Assembly: GCA_014529385.2 (NCBI GenBank)
Contig: CM043962.1
Location: 45,325,598 to 45,389,597, forward strand
Length of the DNA stretch: 64,000 nt
Direction: 5' to 3'
From: Adiantum capillus-veneris
Lineage: Eukaryota; Streptophyta; Polypodiopsida; Polypodiales; Pteridaceae
Below, piece by piece: positions 12,198 to 25,296 of the stretch. The notes under the pieces were generated by a model, which was not told the origin of the DNA, did not search any database, and saw nothing but the letters and a program-made list of their open reading frames with translations. The position numbers were made by a program, and so were the translations under genes. Positions within the stretch are counted from its first letter, which is position 1. Each line of letters starts with the position of its first letter.

Positions 12198-12879
12198 TAC
12201 CCCCCTCTTGAAAGCATTGTAATTGCCCTCGATTATGCCTAAAAAACAGATAGAAGCCATAAACTGTCTTAGCAGACACTGACTGTTAGTACCGACGCAC
12301 TAGAAACACACATCTAGCACATGTCCCAATCGACAGTCACATCACTAGACATCACAAGACATCACATGACAAATCACATTCAACATTCATTCGGATCTTA
12401 GACTATGATTTATCGGCAATGCAATTAGCAATCGCATCTAGATCCACTCAGGACCTTATAGATGCCTGATTGAGACTAATCCCTATTGCAACCATGTCTA
12501 TCGAGATCATTCAGACTGAAATGTTGCAGTCATTTCGTCTATCAGTTCCTGCACTTAAACAAGTCAAGGACATGTTAGTATCATGTTCGGGAATTCCAGT
12601 TCATAAAGTCATATAGCAAAATACTGTCAGCTCTTAGTATCCCTGAAGCTCAAAGAGATATCAGTGACTCTAGTATCAAAATCGAGGCATCTGTTGACAA
12701 AGGAGCGGAGTAACTCCCCTCTTGTGCATACCCGCTGCACCAGATATCCGGCCAAGCTTAATTCGGGGTTCCATTTGGAATAGACCATGCTAAACCAAAA
12801 ACTTTAAGGTAAAGATTCACATTCCGAGGAGCATCTGCTAGCGGGAGGGGCAACATCTGATCTAGTAGGTACTCTAGTC

Positions 12880-13130
12880 CACATTATGCTATATTTTTAT
12901 TTGAGCACCTTAGATGAGTTTTGTACACACAGGGGACTGACAGTAAACCTTGGGAAGACCAAGGTCCTGATCTTCCACACCTCTAGGTCAGTTCGGTGAG
13001 CAGACGCATTTTACAACATCAAGAGGTACAGTCAAGGTGGTCACCTCCTATGTCTATCTGGGAGTCACCTTCGCTCTAGCAGACATGGCCCCTTCTCCAT
13101 AGCTCAGGCCGCCACTTACAGAATCACTTG
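12880..13130 (+). pseudogene. LINE reverse-transcriptase fragment
   Basis: The reading LDEFCTHRGLTVNLGKTKVL then IFHTSRS matches the segment after the catalytic FADD in LINE reverse transcriptases (L..FC...GL.VNL.KTKV..F). It is followed after a frameshift by VVTSYVYLGVTFA, the usual YLG motif, and then GPFS and QAATYRI. Homology fades by about 13130. Only about 250 bp remain. It could be the displaced 3' continuation of the LINE at 9.4-11.6 kb, which has the same orientation. Confidence 0.6.
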
Positions 13131-13411
13131 TGGGGATTGATATCAAGTGAGCTTTTAGAGCGAGCTACTGAGTAAGCTTTTTCACTCTTTTTGCTTGTAT
13201 ATCAAAATTTTCAAAAACTACTCGCTCTAGAGTCAATTAGAGTGAGCTTTCAAGAGAGGACAATCATCCAATCTTGCCTTTCAACTTCATGGCTCCATCT
13301 CTCTTTCATCACGCATCCCTGCCTCTCTTTCTCTTTCTTGCTTTGTTTCTCTCACCCATCTCTCTCAATGGAAGTTACATTTATTGTGGAAAGTGCCATA
13401 CAACTTCTCTC

Positions 13412-13576
13412 AACCGCACTATCTCTCTCTTTCTGTGTTCTCTCCTATCTATCTCTTTCAAGTCAAGAGGACCCCATCCACTGCACATAATTGTAAGCAT
13501 TTCTGTGAACCGCACTATCTCTCTCTCTCAACGTCTTCCACTTAAGATTGGCTATCCATCCCCCTTTCCTCATATC

Positions 13577-13641
<65 letters not shown>

Positions 13642-13975
13642 TCCTCTCTCCTATCTATCTCTTGCAAGTCACACTCACTGAAGAAGACAACGTAAGCGTG
13701 CACATAAACGTAAGTGTTTCTCTCAACCGCATTATCTTCTATCTCAACCTTTGTCACTTAAGACTGGTATCTATCTCTCTTTCCACATATTTGCTGATAG
13801 TCACACTCACTGAAGAAGACCCCAATGACTGTACAAAAACATAAGTCTTTCTCTTAATCGCACTATCTATCTAAACCTCTGTCACTTAAAGAATGGCTAT
13901 CCATCCCCCTTTTCTCATATCTTCCTCCTGCTCTTTCTAACTTTCTCTCCTATCTATCTCCTTGCAAGGTTTCTG
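13412..13975 (+). repeat. Diverged tandem repeat with CT core
   Basis: Units beginning AACCGCAYTATCT or AATCGCACTATCT start at 13412, 13508, 13725 and 13856. They share CACTTAAGAYTGGCTATCCATC, TCCTATCTATCTC, CACTCACTGAAGAAGAC and ACATAARYGTAAGTSTTTCTC-like blocks with indels. The second unit has expanded a 58-bp CT run (13580-13637). No coding function is evident. Confidence 0.65.
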
Positions 13976-14128
13976 TCATGCCAAGGGCACCCCTGCGAGT
14001 CAAGGAACGATCCAAGGGCCGATTGCTAATGGGCATGGAATCCGATGAGGCCAAGGGTCTATAAATAGGGAGGCAAGGAGGAGAATTCTTTTATGCAGTT
14101 TCCATGGGCTTCACATTGGTATCAGAGC
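13975..14128 (+). mobile_element. Short 5' LTR with tRNA-iMet PBS
   Basis: A stretch starting TGTCATGCC and ending GGGCTTCACA at 14115 contains a TATA-like CTATAAATAG at 14060-14069. One base later comes TGGTATCAGAGC (14117-14128), the standard primer-binding site for initiator-methionine tRNA in plant LTR retroelements. The implied LTR is only about 141 bp, in the range of TRIM or small Copia/chromovirus elements. No matching 3' LTR was found downstream, so the LTR start and element type are uncertain. Confidence 0.5.
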
Positions 14129-14167
14129 TCATGGGAGGGGGGAGGCATTGCATGAGCTTTGCATGAT

Positions 14168-14168
<1 letters not shown>

Positions 14169-14214
<46 letters not shown>
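14169..14214. repeat. (CT)n microsatellite
   Basis: A CT run of about 23 units just after the primer-binding site. Confidence 0.9.
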
Positions 14215-14215
<1 letters not shown>

Positions 14216-16900
14216 AATCTCTCATGCAAGCCGTGGAGATGAAATCGGTGAAGATTGTGGGCAGGCGCCTAATCAGGAGCTTGTAAGCCGACAAGCAATG
14301 CGGGCAAGGCCGCTTAGAGGAGGAGGGAGGGGAGAGACCTACATCTAATCCCAGCCTGTCAAGCTCGTTTGGAGCGCACGGGGACAAGTACAAAGGTTTG
14401 TTTCGGTAGCGCAAGCTCTCAAGCGGTCTGCAACACGCTGTGAACGTTTTCGTCATCAGCGATGTTGCTACCATGTCTGTGCCATGGGACTAAGTAACAC
14501 GGGGTGGGATCAACGGACGACGTTGAAGGGGGGGAATCTCGAGGGTGACGGACGGACGAAATGGGTTTGGAACCCAGGCGACCACATTGAGAAGCTGGTG
14601 CCCTAACCACAAGTGCGCGTGCATTTGGTTGTCCAAGTAGGCAAAACAAAAATATATAAAGTAAACAAAAACGCTGTAAAGTAAACTCGGACACAAAAAG
14701 TAAACTCGAACACATCGAACAGCTAAGCGTCTTTTTGATGTCCATGTCTCACTTTTCGCTCGTTGATCCCACGGCTCCCACATGGATGAAGAAGCTTTAT
14801 TTATTTTGTATTTTTTCTTCTTTCCCACTCGAGCGCTTACCCTAGCCAAGGGTCACAATATCTCAAGGGAGTGTGCCCAGGGCAAGTACACCTCCACCCC
14901 TCTCCTCCATGTCCTCTAAACTCGTATGCAAGCAAGAGCTCGACTTCAAGAGTTCGCATTCAACACTTTAAAATTTGCAGGCAACAGCAACTCGAAATCA
15001 AGGAATCGAAGACGAGAAAAATCTTTTGAAGGCAAAGCTTCCAAGGCAATCAAGGCTAAGCTCCACCATGTTGTACATAATTTCAAGACCATGTGAAGGC
15101 ACGGACTTGGCCTCGGCTCCACTTGCAGTGACAACGGCTTGCAGTCGTGTCCAGAAAGCGTTGCTACATTTGATCAAGCTCTACGAAGGGCGGAATTTGA
15201 AGCGCACAGAACTTTTGACTTACGAGCAATGGTACTTACCTTACTGATGCAAAATCCATGCACGGCATGGTGCTGGTTGTAAATCGTGATAGACATGCGG
15301 GTCGCAAACAAGCAAAGTTTGGCCTTCATTGATTTGTGAATTGGGCAAGGCCCTCGGCATAAGGAAATAGGACAACTCCGGGCAACCAATAGATGTATCC
15401 TATGAACCAAGCAAAGGTATCCGGCCCTATGGTGTGTCAAAAAAAAAAAAAAAAAAAGAAGAATCCTTTTTGGAATGAAATTTGTTCGATTATTGTTCGA
15501 TTATTATGACGGCAAGGCAAGTCTGTATAAGGACTTCATAAGATACGCAATTATTTCTTTCTCATTAAGAATATGGTATGCAATGAAAATGTGTGCATTC
15601 TATGCACTCGAAATGCAAGTACGACTTGAGACAATGAGCATCACATCTTGATAAATACATTATTAGCAAAGGTAAGAGGTTGATTTGAAGACCACAGTCA
15701 AGCATAGCTTGCCTCTTGAATTTTTTTTTTGATCAGAAGCATGGCTTCTCTACAAGTACCTTGACAGAGCATGCACGGGGGCAAGGCCAATTGGCAATGT
15801 TTTAGACTCTTCAGAAATTGGCAGGACTTGTTGCGGGTGCCAAGCTTCTCGACATAGCTGACTCTTTATTATCACTCATCGAAGTGAATGGAGAACACTT
15901 CCTTCGAGGCACCATTAGATAAGTTCAGGTACGCTTTGTGAGTGCAATTTATGATTCTCAATACTGTATACTCGACACGGTCGATTAGTTGTTACTGTTC
16001 GACACGATCGAATCAAACTTTCCATGATAGCGTTGGCTACGAGCACAAGAGCATGTATGTGCAACAAGTTTTTTCGCGTAAGGTATATTGCATAGAGGCT
16101 TCCAAAGTTTGGAATACGCTATCAACATACGAACTTGGGAGACTTTGCGATGTGTTTACCGATTATTTTACTAGGTATACAAACCAAGAGGGCATACATG
16201 AAAACTCTCACTCTCGCAGAAGATATGGCCACGAGCCATCTTTCAACACAAACAATAAAATCGAGCTGGAAATTACTCTCAAAAAGAGATTTTTCCTCGA
16301 AAGTTTAGGACAACTGGCCATAGCACGACGAAAAGGTCAGACAATTTCACTTTTTCTATGTTTAAACCTTTACTTTGGAAAGGACTACCTGCTATAAAAA
16401 GAAAAGTGCTTTGAAAATTTAATGAGAAGCAAGGCTTCTAACTTGTGTCGAGGTATTTTCTGTTGACTTGGGATCAAAAGCATTGGCACACAATTGTGGG
16501 AATTTGGCAAAGTAGGAATATAAGCTCACATTTTCCGTATGGCCACGACGCATTGTGATGTATCCATGCCACTGCAGATTGTGCAAGGCATTTTTGGTAT
16601 TGGCTCAAACACTTGAGGACTTCATTGTACCCAAGGGCTTGTACTTTTTATATCTGTGTAGCATGTAAAGGATGCCACAATACTACCAAAGATGAACTTG
16701 AGAACTAATGTTTTTGCAATTGCTCGAGATGGTTGAATAAACAAAATTCTAATATAAAAAGTGTCAAAAATCTCTATAAGTTATTAGATGACAATAGCCC
16801 AGACAACATTTTCATCCCTATACAACTTGCTTGCAACTTCAAGAGAACTGTGTATACATCTCTCCCTTGGTTTCTTGAATATAGCAAGGGCACCTTTTCT
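14215..16900. other. No recognised gene
   Basis: Mixed sequence with short open frames only. It may include the internal region of the short-LTR element at its left end. A run of about 19 A at 15440-15458 could be a retroposon tail, but no element body was identified before it. The 151-codon frame at 15942-16397 matches no family I recognise. Confidence 0.3.
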
Positions 16901-17966
16901 TCGAACGAAGAAATTGATGCACAATGATGCTGTGAGGGATAGAGAAGAACGTGCTCGCCGGCATGCTCCTCCCTTGACCACCTCCAAATTACCGCGGTCC
17001 AAAAAATTCCTGCCAAGCCTACACATACCGAGTCTACTGTTCAGGTTTCACAAAGGACAATACATCAACTACATCTCAGGTGTGGAACTGAATACTTTCA
17101 TATTAAAACTGATGATTAATTTGTTGTTGTTCACGACGCTAATTTGATGTTATTTAACTCACAAGAACTTTGCTACTATGCAGTTTGAGTGGCCCATAGA
17201 GATTGGAGGCTCGCAACAACATGCTCACACAAAAGAAAACACTAGGTTTCAATTGATGCATTTTTTTCCTTGTGAGAAAATTTTTATAGTGATACCATAG
17301 CTTGAGAGGAGAATTTTTTTTCTGGTCGATTTGTGCTATTAGGGAGAAAGGTTGTCGGCATGAGCTCCAAAGACATCATTGATTTTGTGATGAGTTTAGA
17401 AATACTAGAAGTATCAGATTTTCTAATAGTGACACACTCATCATCTAGTAGGCCTTCTAATGTTTATGAGATATTTTATATAATTATATATTAGGTGTTT
17501 TTTGAGTTAATCTTGAACCATGGACGTGCATTCTTTGTAATGTTTCAGTTACTAATGGCAGATGTGTTCAAATTACACATTATAGTCTCAAAAAAATAGA
17601 GGAAGAGACGAAGAAAGCTCTGCTAAGCCTTATCAAACCACATGTGGTCATGAAAGGCCTTGATGCAATTTGTGAGGAGATGTCAATGGATTTTTGGTTA
17701 ATGCTTTGATTTTCTTCCTTCCCACCAATAATCATGTGCATGGACTATCAGATACAACGATTCTGGAGTGGAACAATATAGATATGTGCCAAATTGGTCC
17801 TCTGGTTCTCTTGCACATGCAATGGACAATGATAGAGGAGTTTTTGTCATTCTGTACCAAGCAGATGATCATGCAATGGTGAGAGACATCATAGGAGCTA
17901 GTGGATGGCAAGAGGGCCACATGAACGTGGTAGTCTCCAAGACACCGATTTGCAAAAAAGAAAACA

Positions 17967-18241
17967 AAATTGTCCGTTCATTACTTGTCTCCATGATGAA
18001 GAAGGGACTACAATCGTCATCGACAACCATCAAATTACCACGGGAGGACACTTAGTTTGATCCTCTTGAAGAGGAAGATTGGACAAAACAAAAAGATGGC
18101 ACACCAAATCGTCCATTCATTACTCATCTCCATGATGAAGGGGCTACAATCTTCATTGAGAGCCATCGAATCACCACGGAAGGACACTTAGTTTGATCCT
18201 CTTGAGGAGGAAGATTGGACAAAACCAAAAGATGGCACACC
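17967..18241 (+). repeat. Two-unit tandem duplication, ~135 bp
   Basis: Two diverged copies each run from TCCRTTCATTACT through ATGATGAAG to GAGGAAGATTGGACAAAAC and GATGGCACACC. The duplication lies inside coding-like sequence. Confidence 0.7.
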
Positions 18242-18413
18242 ATTGATAGGTAAATTGAAACAAACATTAGTCACAAGTGCAGATGTGTTTTGTTATTGTT
18301 TATCATTCTAATGAAGCTTGTTTTTACAAGAGGCACGGAACGCGGAAATGGACTAAAGCGGATTGCTCACTCAATACACAGGCGAACATGATGTAGTTGT
18401 GCAGTACAATGAA

Positions 18414-18587
18414 GATTGTGGGACACTGACATTGCTAAGGAGCAAAATGGGTTGAATGGTTACCATGTTTGAAGACAATGAAGAGCATGTTGACAATGGA
18501 GATTGTGGGACACTGACATTGCTAAGGAGAAAAATGGGTTGAATGGTTACCATGTTTGAAGACAATGAAGAGCATGTTGACAAACTT
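18414..18587 (+). repeat. 87-bp tandem duplication
   Basis: Two nearly identical 87-bp units start GATTGTGGGACACTGAC at 18414 and 18501. At 29 codons the duplication preserves frame; it duplicates the segment carrying FEDNEEHVD. Confidence 0.85.
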
Positions 18588-18873
18588 CAGACGATCTTGG
18601 ACAAACATGCCATTCACTTGAGAGGGATGCAAGAGCGGGAAAAGAGGTAAGTCATTGATTTGGATAAGACGATTGAAGGAGCATGCACAATCCCGGAGCC
18701 AAGTATTGTAGAGCCCATTGAGTAGAATAAAATTTTGTACTTGGGTATGCCCATTTTTGACCCTTGGAATTCTTGTATCCCCATTTGGGTGGCCAAATCT
18801 TATTTTCAAATTAAATTAAGAATTGTTCTCAAAAGATTTCTTTTAATTGTTTGAATTTCTTGAATTTAGTTAA

Positions 18874-18876
<3 letters not shown>

Positions 18877-18942
<66 letters not shown>
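18877..18942. repeat. (AG)n microsatellite, ~66 bp
   Basis: A perfect GA dinucleotide run of about 33 units. Confidence 0.95.
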
Positions 18943-18946
<4 letters not shown>

Positions 18947-19869
18947 TAGATTGATTTAGCAATGCACTATGGATTGTTTAAGTTGTGAAAGAAATAGAGA
19001 TTAATGTAGAGAAAAATGCACTATGGATTGTTGAAAAGAGTTGTGCAAGAAATATAGATAGATGTACTCAAGAGCATAGAGCTAGAGAGAGAGAGTGTGA
19101 AAGACATCGGAGATAAAAATATGGAATCGAACATAGTGAGCTTATTTCTAGATCTACATTGTGCGAGCTTTTTTTGAGCTACCATCGAATAGCTTTTTTC
19201 CAATTTTTTTCAGGCAAGGGTATTTATAAAAAAGCTCCCTCTCAAGCTCGCTCCAAATCTCAACTCCTCACCCATTGATATGCACCTTTGGCCATGTTAG
19301 AGTGGCGATGTCATCAGGTACACTTTCAAGAGCCGTGCACAAAGGGGTGTCTATTTGATATATTAATCACCCTAGCCCTGATGTATGCAACAATAGTGTG
19401 CGCACCCGGGTTGACAGATAGCCAACATGCATGGATTGAGTGACGACATGTATATATGATCTCCCACTTGTTTCGAGGAAAGCACACAATGTTGCAGGAC
19501 ATCATCGGTGTAGAGCTTGCTACCTCTCCCATGATAGTGGAGACACTCTTTCAGGTGGTCTGCTTTATCGAGAGAGTGAGAGAGCTCCCTGATGAAAGAC
19601 TCACATGGAGAGCATTTGAGCCAACCATATAGATAATAGAGTCTGGATATGATAGAGCTTGCTACACCCAGTGATCATAGCATGGTGCAGAGCACATGGC
19701 ATTGAGATTACCACCATTCCAGTATGACCTCGACTCACCCCACGTTTATCTCTCACGTAGTGGGAGAATCATAGTGCTTCGACACGATCTATGGCCTCTA
19801 TATATCAGACAGACTTGGATCACATCTCCCCTTTAGCAAAAGATGTCACACTAAAGAGATCATTTTCTC

Positions 19870-20150
19870 GCCATAATCGAGGACGGGTTCATACAGAGAC
19901 CATGCTATATGGTCACCTACATGTTACGTAGTTCACGAGTGGCGATTGGTATCATCACATAGACTAGAGATAGAGGTGGGGCGAGCTCGTGACATTCCAA
20001 GGGAGGAGAGACTCTGTCGAGTATGTAGAGAGGAGGTGGAGAGTGAGGAGCATTTTATTTGTAGACTTAGAGCTTATGATGATATTAGAGGTAGATATGA
20101 GTCATTATTCAGAGGACAATCTACCTTCCGTGAGATCATGCACTCTTGAG
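19870..20150 (+). pseudogene. LINE C-terminal fragment
   Basis: The frame SHRLEIEVGRARDIPREERL then CRVC, EESEEHF-like text (EVESEEHFICRL) and AYDDIRGRYESLF matches the cysteine/histidine-containing tail of LINE ORF2 proteins (R.RI..H.L.IE.GR....R..R.C..C...VEDE.HF...C..Y..IR..Y..LF). The upstream reverse transcriptase is not recognisable in frame. It differs in sequence from the zf-RVT tail at 2.3-2.6 kb, so it belongs to a different LINE family. Confidence 0.55.
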
Positions 20151-20888
20151 ATCAAAGATAGTTGGGGTGATACCTGCTAGAGATACAAATGCATAGAGAT
20201 ACACTTCTGTAGCCACATACAGAGACACATGTATGGGGGCGGGGGGAAGACAATCATAACTTACATATTTTTTCTAGAGGACCATCCCTCCACTCCTAGA
20301 TTCACCGAGGGGAGTGACTGTCCATCAAGCTAAGATGAGCTAGGTCAGATGATGTCCATGTGTTATCGGATGCCAAGCCCCATGATTCCACCACAAATAA
20401 ATCAATAGACCCGAGAGCCTTGAGCTAGTGAGGAGAGATGAGCAGGAGATCCAGACCCAAGAGCATTAAGCTATTGAGGAGAGAAGAGCCCAGATGATGG
20501 CTCACCCAAATGCGTTAATCCGAGTAGCACTTGCTCCCGATCATCCCATGGTACCACATTCTACACCCCCCTATTAGCACAAGATGGAGCTAGCTAGTTT
20601 GATGCATCCGCATGGTTGTACTACCTTGAGCATATAGACATGCACACATCCCTAGTACTAAAGCCCTGAGCATATAGACATGGTTGTGCCACCGTGAGCA
20701 TATAAACATGCACACATCCCTAGTACTAAAAGCCCCCCCCCCCCCGGCCCACCATAGATCCCATCATACACCAAGGTTTTCTCTTTATTTTGTATCAGTT
20801 TGGATTGGTTTTTCTTTTCCAATAGATGGAAGACATACACATATGTATACTTGATTTGTCTTATAGGCTGACTTCGGCTTCACATAGA

Positions 20889-21144
<256 letters not shown>

Positions 21145-21145
<1 letters not shown>

Positions 21146-23890
21146 ACCAATGAAACATCTATTCCATCCATCCCCATCATATACTCCCAGCTATCATGCT
21201 TCCATTAGAGCACCACATTGTTGGTACGGTTAGAGCACCATGATGTCCTTGATAGGAATCTCAAGAAGATTCATGGCTTTCAAACTACAAATTAAAAGGG
21301 ATAGATAGTTTCCATTCTAAAGATGAAAGAACTTGCTATACTAATGCAACTTCTAGAGCTTCTCAAAATAGAAACTTTTACTTGTGGAAGGGGAGGCTAG
21401 TGGCTCTTTGTTATACTACCTCCTTAAAATAGCATCTACAACCAACTTTAAGAAGTCTAAGAGAGCTCCCCATAGGTTGATTATGATAGAGGGCCCATTT
21501 TCATAAGGGCTGTGCAACTGGCCCTTAATCCTTTAGTAGCCATAAAAAATAGTGCTTGCCATGTCTAATGCTTCTATAGAGCTACCCAACGCAGGTTTTG
21601 TGGAATGCAAACCAAATACCACCGGTTGTAAAGGCGAAAGGTGGAAATCGCAGTCACCACCGATCACCTCTGCATTTTGTGGAGGTGTGCAGTTTCTCTT
21701 GATTGTAGGGGATGGGGCCAACGGTAGTGTAAATACAACTAGGTGCTAAACCCTAAGAGCATGAGAGGAGAAACCATTGGGTGGGAATCACCAAAAGATA
21801 TACGTAGTGTGTAGTGAGCCAACCCTTGCAATAGTGCAACTTGTTGTTAGTTGAGGCTCGATGGATTGTGTACCTAATGGATAAGAAGAGGTACTTACTA
21901 TAGAACATAAACATTAGGTCCCCTTGCTTTAGAAGGATAATAGAGGCCAATGCATCTCCCTTCAATGTGAATATATATGGGAAAATGTATAAAATTTCAT
22001 TCGAGTACATGTCCCGGGGTGGTCACTTTTTAGAATGTGTATGCTATCACGTGAGTTAACCGGAGAGAATTATTAAAAGATCAAAATGTATCAAAATGTA
22101 TACATACAGAGGGGGGTGGGGTTTTTTTAAATAGGCACGTAATGTAAATATAGTATGTATATTGAGGTATTATTAATAACCTCTTGAACGCACGTGATAT
22201 AGGAAGCTTTTGATAAGTGACCGCCCCGGGGTACATGTAATGTACGCATTTGGGAAAGTGTCAAAAGAAATGCTCATTTTGTTGATACCTCTATATCTTC
22301 TATCTTCCATGGAGTTCCTTGTTCAGCTCGTTTCTTTTCTCTCTCTCTCTCTCTCTCTCCCCCCCCCCCCAACAAACAATTCAGACCATGAGGAAAAGGG
22401 TTGAGCCAATGCACCACTTCAAAACATACAATCTATCTAGCCTTGCATGATAAGAAGATTGCTTATCATGGGAAAATGTGCAATCAAGAATTCCTTGCTT
22501 GATCAAAAATAAAAAATTCATGCTTATAGAATTATTCCACAAACTTGTTCACCAGCACGAATAGCATTGTGCCACATGGGATAAGATGCATGCATTCACT
22601 ACAATTGAGCATGATATCTCACCATTAAAAATGCATTAGACAACCATCTATTTGTAAGATAAAATATCTGTAAAGTAGGATCTTGTAGTAAATGAAAGTA
22701 GAGAACAATGCAAACTAGACAAAAATGAGAACTTACAAATTTTCATCTCCAAGGTGATACAATGTGATGGCAGTGTCCACACACACAATCTTAAGGTAGA
22801 GCTTCGACAACTTAAGCTAATAGAGTATACAAGTTGTAGGGGCTGGATATTCACAGCATAGGATGCTTTGGCTCATGAAAATTGCCTCTATTTATAGTGT
22901 TTTACAAATCTAGTATGTTAGTGTATACAACATGGGTAGTGTTAACCATGACTTTGCCACATATGGCCACTAGCGACACCGGCCATTGACTAATCAGTCA
23001 CTATCCCCCCACCAAAGATATGTGCACTAATCGATTCTCCTCATATCACTGCCTTCCAATGTGTAGCATACATTAAGGTGAGAAACATGCTAAGAGGCAA
23101 TCATTCAATACATATTAACACCATTTTCCCACCCGATCATTATGTGACGATTGGTTAAAGTTCATTTCTAACCAACATGGATGTGCTAGAGATAGTAGAA
23201 GTGTTAATATACATGATATATATATACCCAAAATGACACAAACCAAAAAAATTCACGTTGAATTATATTCTTGAAGAATGACCACAACTTGTATATATTG
23301 CCGAAAAAGGCACCATCTTTGTAGGCTACAAAAATTGTATACAATTTTTAGGTTGTTTACAATTATCTTGATTTTCAACAACAAGAATTTTGTCTTTAGG
23401 GTTTGCTGACAAAGATGAAGGCAAATTTGTATCCTATATGCCTTTCCCTTTCTCATGTACATTTAACTGGTGATCATGATGAAACACTTGATTTTCCTTA
23501 TTGACATTACCAATGGCCTTATCCAAAGGGGGATCCGTTGATAAAGGAGGGTGCAAGATATACTTTGGAACTTCTACTTTTGGGTGACTTTTCAGGGCAA
23601 TTTAGGAGCCTCTTAACTTTTTCTAGGTGAGTCAACACCCTCGAGTAATGATCCCCATGGATACCCACACCCCTTAGGTGCCTTCTTCACATGCTACCAT
23701 GAAGACTCACACGAAGAAGCACAAACATAGGCCAATGCCCATAAATCCCAACATCCTTCTCTTGGTTTTAACATCGTATCGATCATCAATTTTTGAGATT
23801 GTTTCTAGCTCTCTTTCTCTACGTGGTTTTGTCATTGATTCCAGATGTTTGTTCTTAAGTCTGTATGACTCACTGGCCTCACTCGCCTCA
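21145..23890. other. No recognised gene, AT-rich
   Basis: AT-rich intergenic sequence with short frames only. It includes a CT run passing directly into a C run at 22339-22370. Nothing else is identified. Confidence 0.3.
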
Positions 23891-23899
23891 ATATTGACT

Positions 23900-25261
23900 T
23901 TGGCTTTGCCCTTGTTAGTAGCATGGTGAGAATTGTGTGATTGGGAGCATCGTTAAACTCTTTGTGAAAGTCTTCTTCACGAATGTTTTGACTGTTCAGA
24001 AGCTTGATGCTCATCTGGTTCCTTGATGTGTGGGTTTGATTCTGTTTCCTTTCCTTGTGAACGTGGTTGAAGTTCAATAGACTCCTGCTCTAATGCTTGA
24101 CAACTGTACTTATATAATCATTATCTTTAGTAGCCATTTTGGTGGTTCTCCTTCTTGGTGCTTGCAAGCATGGTGAATAGCTGACTAACTCTAATCCTTC
24201 CATTCTAGTGGATGTCCTTCCTTGTGCTTAAAGTATGGGATCCTGAATGAATTAAGTACCTATGCTTTGTTGTGAAAGGGAATAAGCACATTATCCCATC
24301 TTCTCATCTTGCTCCTAGTTTTGTCCATGACCCATTGAAACTTTTGCTTGTCAAAGATTCCTACCCCTAGTGGGGGCCCAAGGTGGAAAAACGCCATAAC
24401 TTCCTTTAAAGATAATTTCACATGAGCAATAATTTCACATGAATTGTTCTTTGAAAGGGAGATCAATCTAGACTTCTCAATGTTGCATTTAGGTCACGAG
24501 GCTATGGAGAACATTTGAACTATCTGTTGCATCTTTATGAGAATCTGCAAGGTGGCTTTCTGGAATATCAATTAATCACCAACAAAGAGATTGGACAAGA
24601 GTTGCTTGTTATCTACTAGGAGAGAGAGTTCTTGAATATCCCCTTTCTCAATGCTTTTTTTGAGCATGGTAGAAAGGGGATGAGAGCCAATTGAAAAGAA
24701 AAAAGGGACCAAAGGCCATGCGAGATTTGCCTTTAGTGATGGTTTATTCCAAGAGGTCCGCTTCTATGGGTGCTATAGTTCTATTGATACTAATGAGCAG
24801 TGAGGCTCTTGCTTCTTTAACCACTTTTGATTGATAATTTGGTCGCTCTATGATACGGCTTAAGTGATCAAGCATTACACTTTCAATTATGTCCAGGTCA
24901 TACACTTCATTTTCCTCATTGTTTGTGATTTTTGTGATGGTACCCCAATTTTGGTTTTAAGAGTTCTAAAGAAGTGCACTTGATTGTTGGCAGCCTCAGA
25001 TTTGAGGTTAATCTCCCTAGATAATAATATTGCCTTTCTTAATTCTTGCAACAACTGTTGTTTGATAAGATTTACTTTTACTTCCAACCATCTCTTGTTC
25101 TTTGACTTTGTGGCTATCCCTTCTTGCTTTTTGATAGTTAGTTCTTTTTTTTTCTTCCTTAAGGCTTTGGTTCTTGTCCTCACAAACCTTCTTCATCCTC
25201 AGCCATGTTCTTTTTGTTATCTGAATACCCTAAGAAAGAGTGTCCCAAGCTCTTGGATTAT

Positions 25262-25296
<35 letters not shown>

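Larger units (their letters stand above)
16930..18650 (+). pseudogene. Degenerate host-gene-like region, unidentified
   Basis: Several stretches look like protein exons in shifted frames: ITHYSLKKIEEETKKALLSL and KPHVVMKGLDAICEEM (about 17565-17690), SGWQEGHMNVVVSKTPICKK (about 17902-17961), FDPLEEEDWTKQKDGTP, and FEDNEEHVDKLQTILDKHAI with GMQEREKR, the last running into a perfect GTAAGT donor near 18647. Stops and frameshifts separate them. Two tandem duplications lie inside (about 17967-18241 and 18414-18587). The pattern suggests a decayed multi-exon plant gene. I do not recognise the family with confidence. Confidence 0.35.

Noticed and set aside
15440-15458. Poly(A) run as a processed-gene or LINE tail
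   Set aside because: No coding sequence or element body was recognised upstream, and no flanking direct repeat was found.
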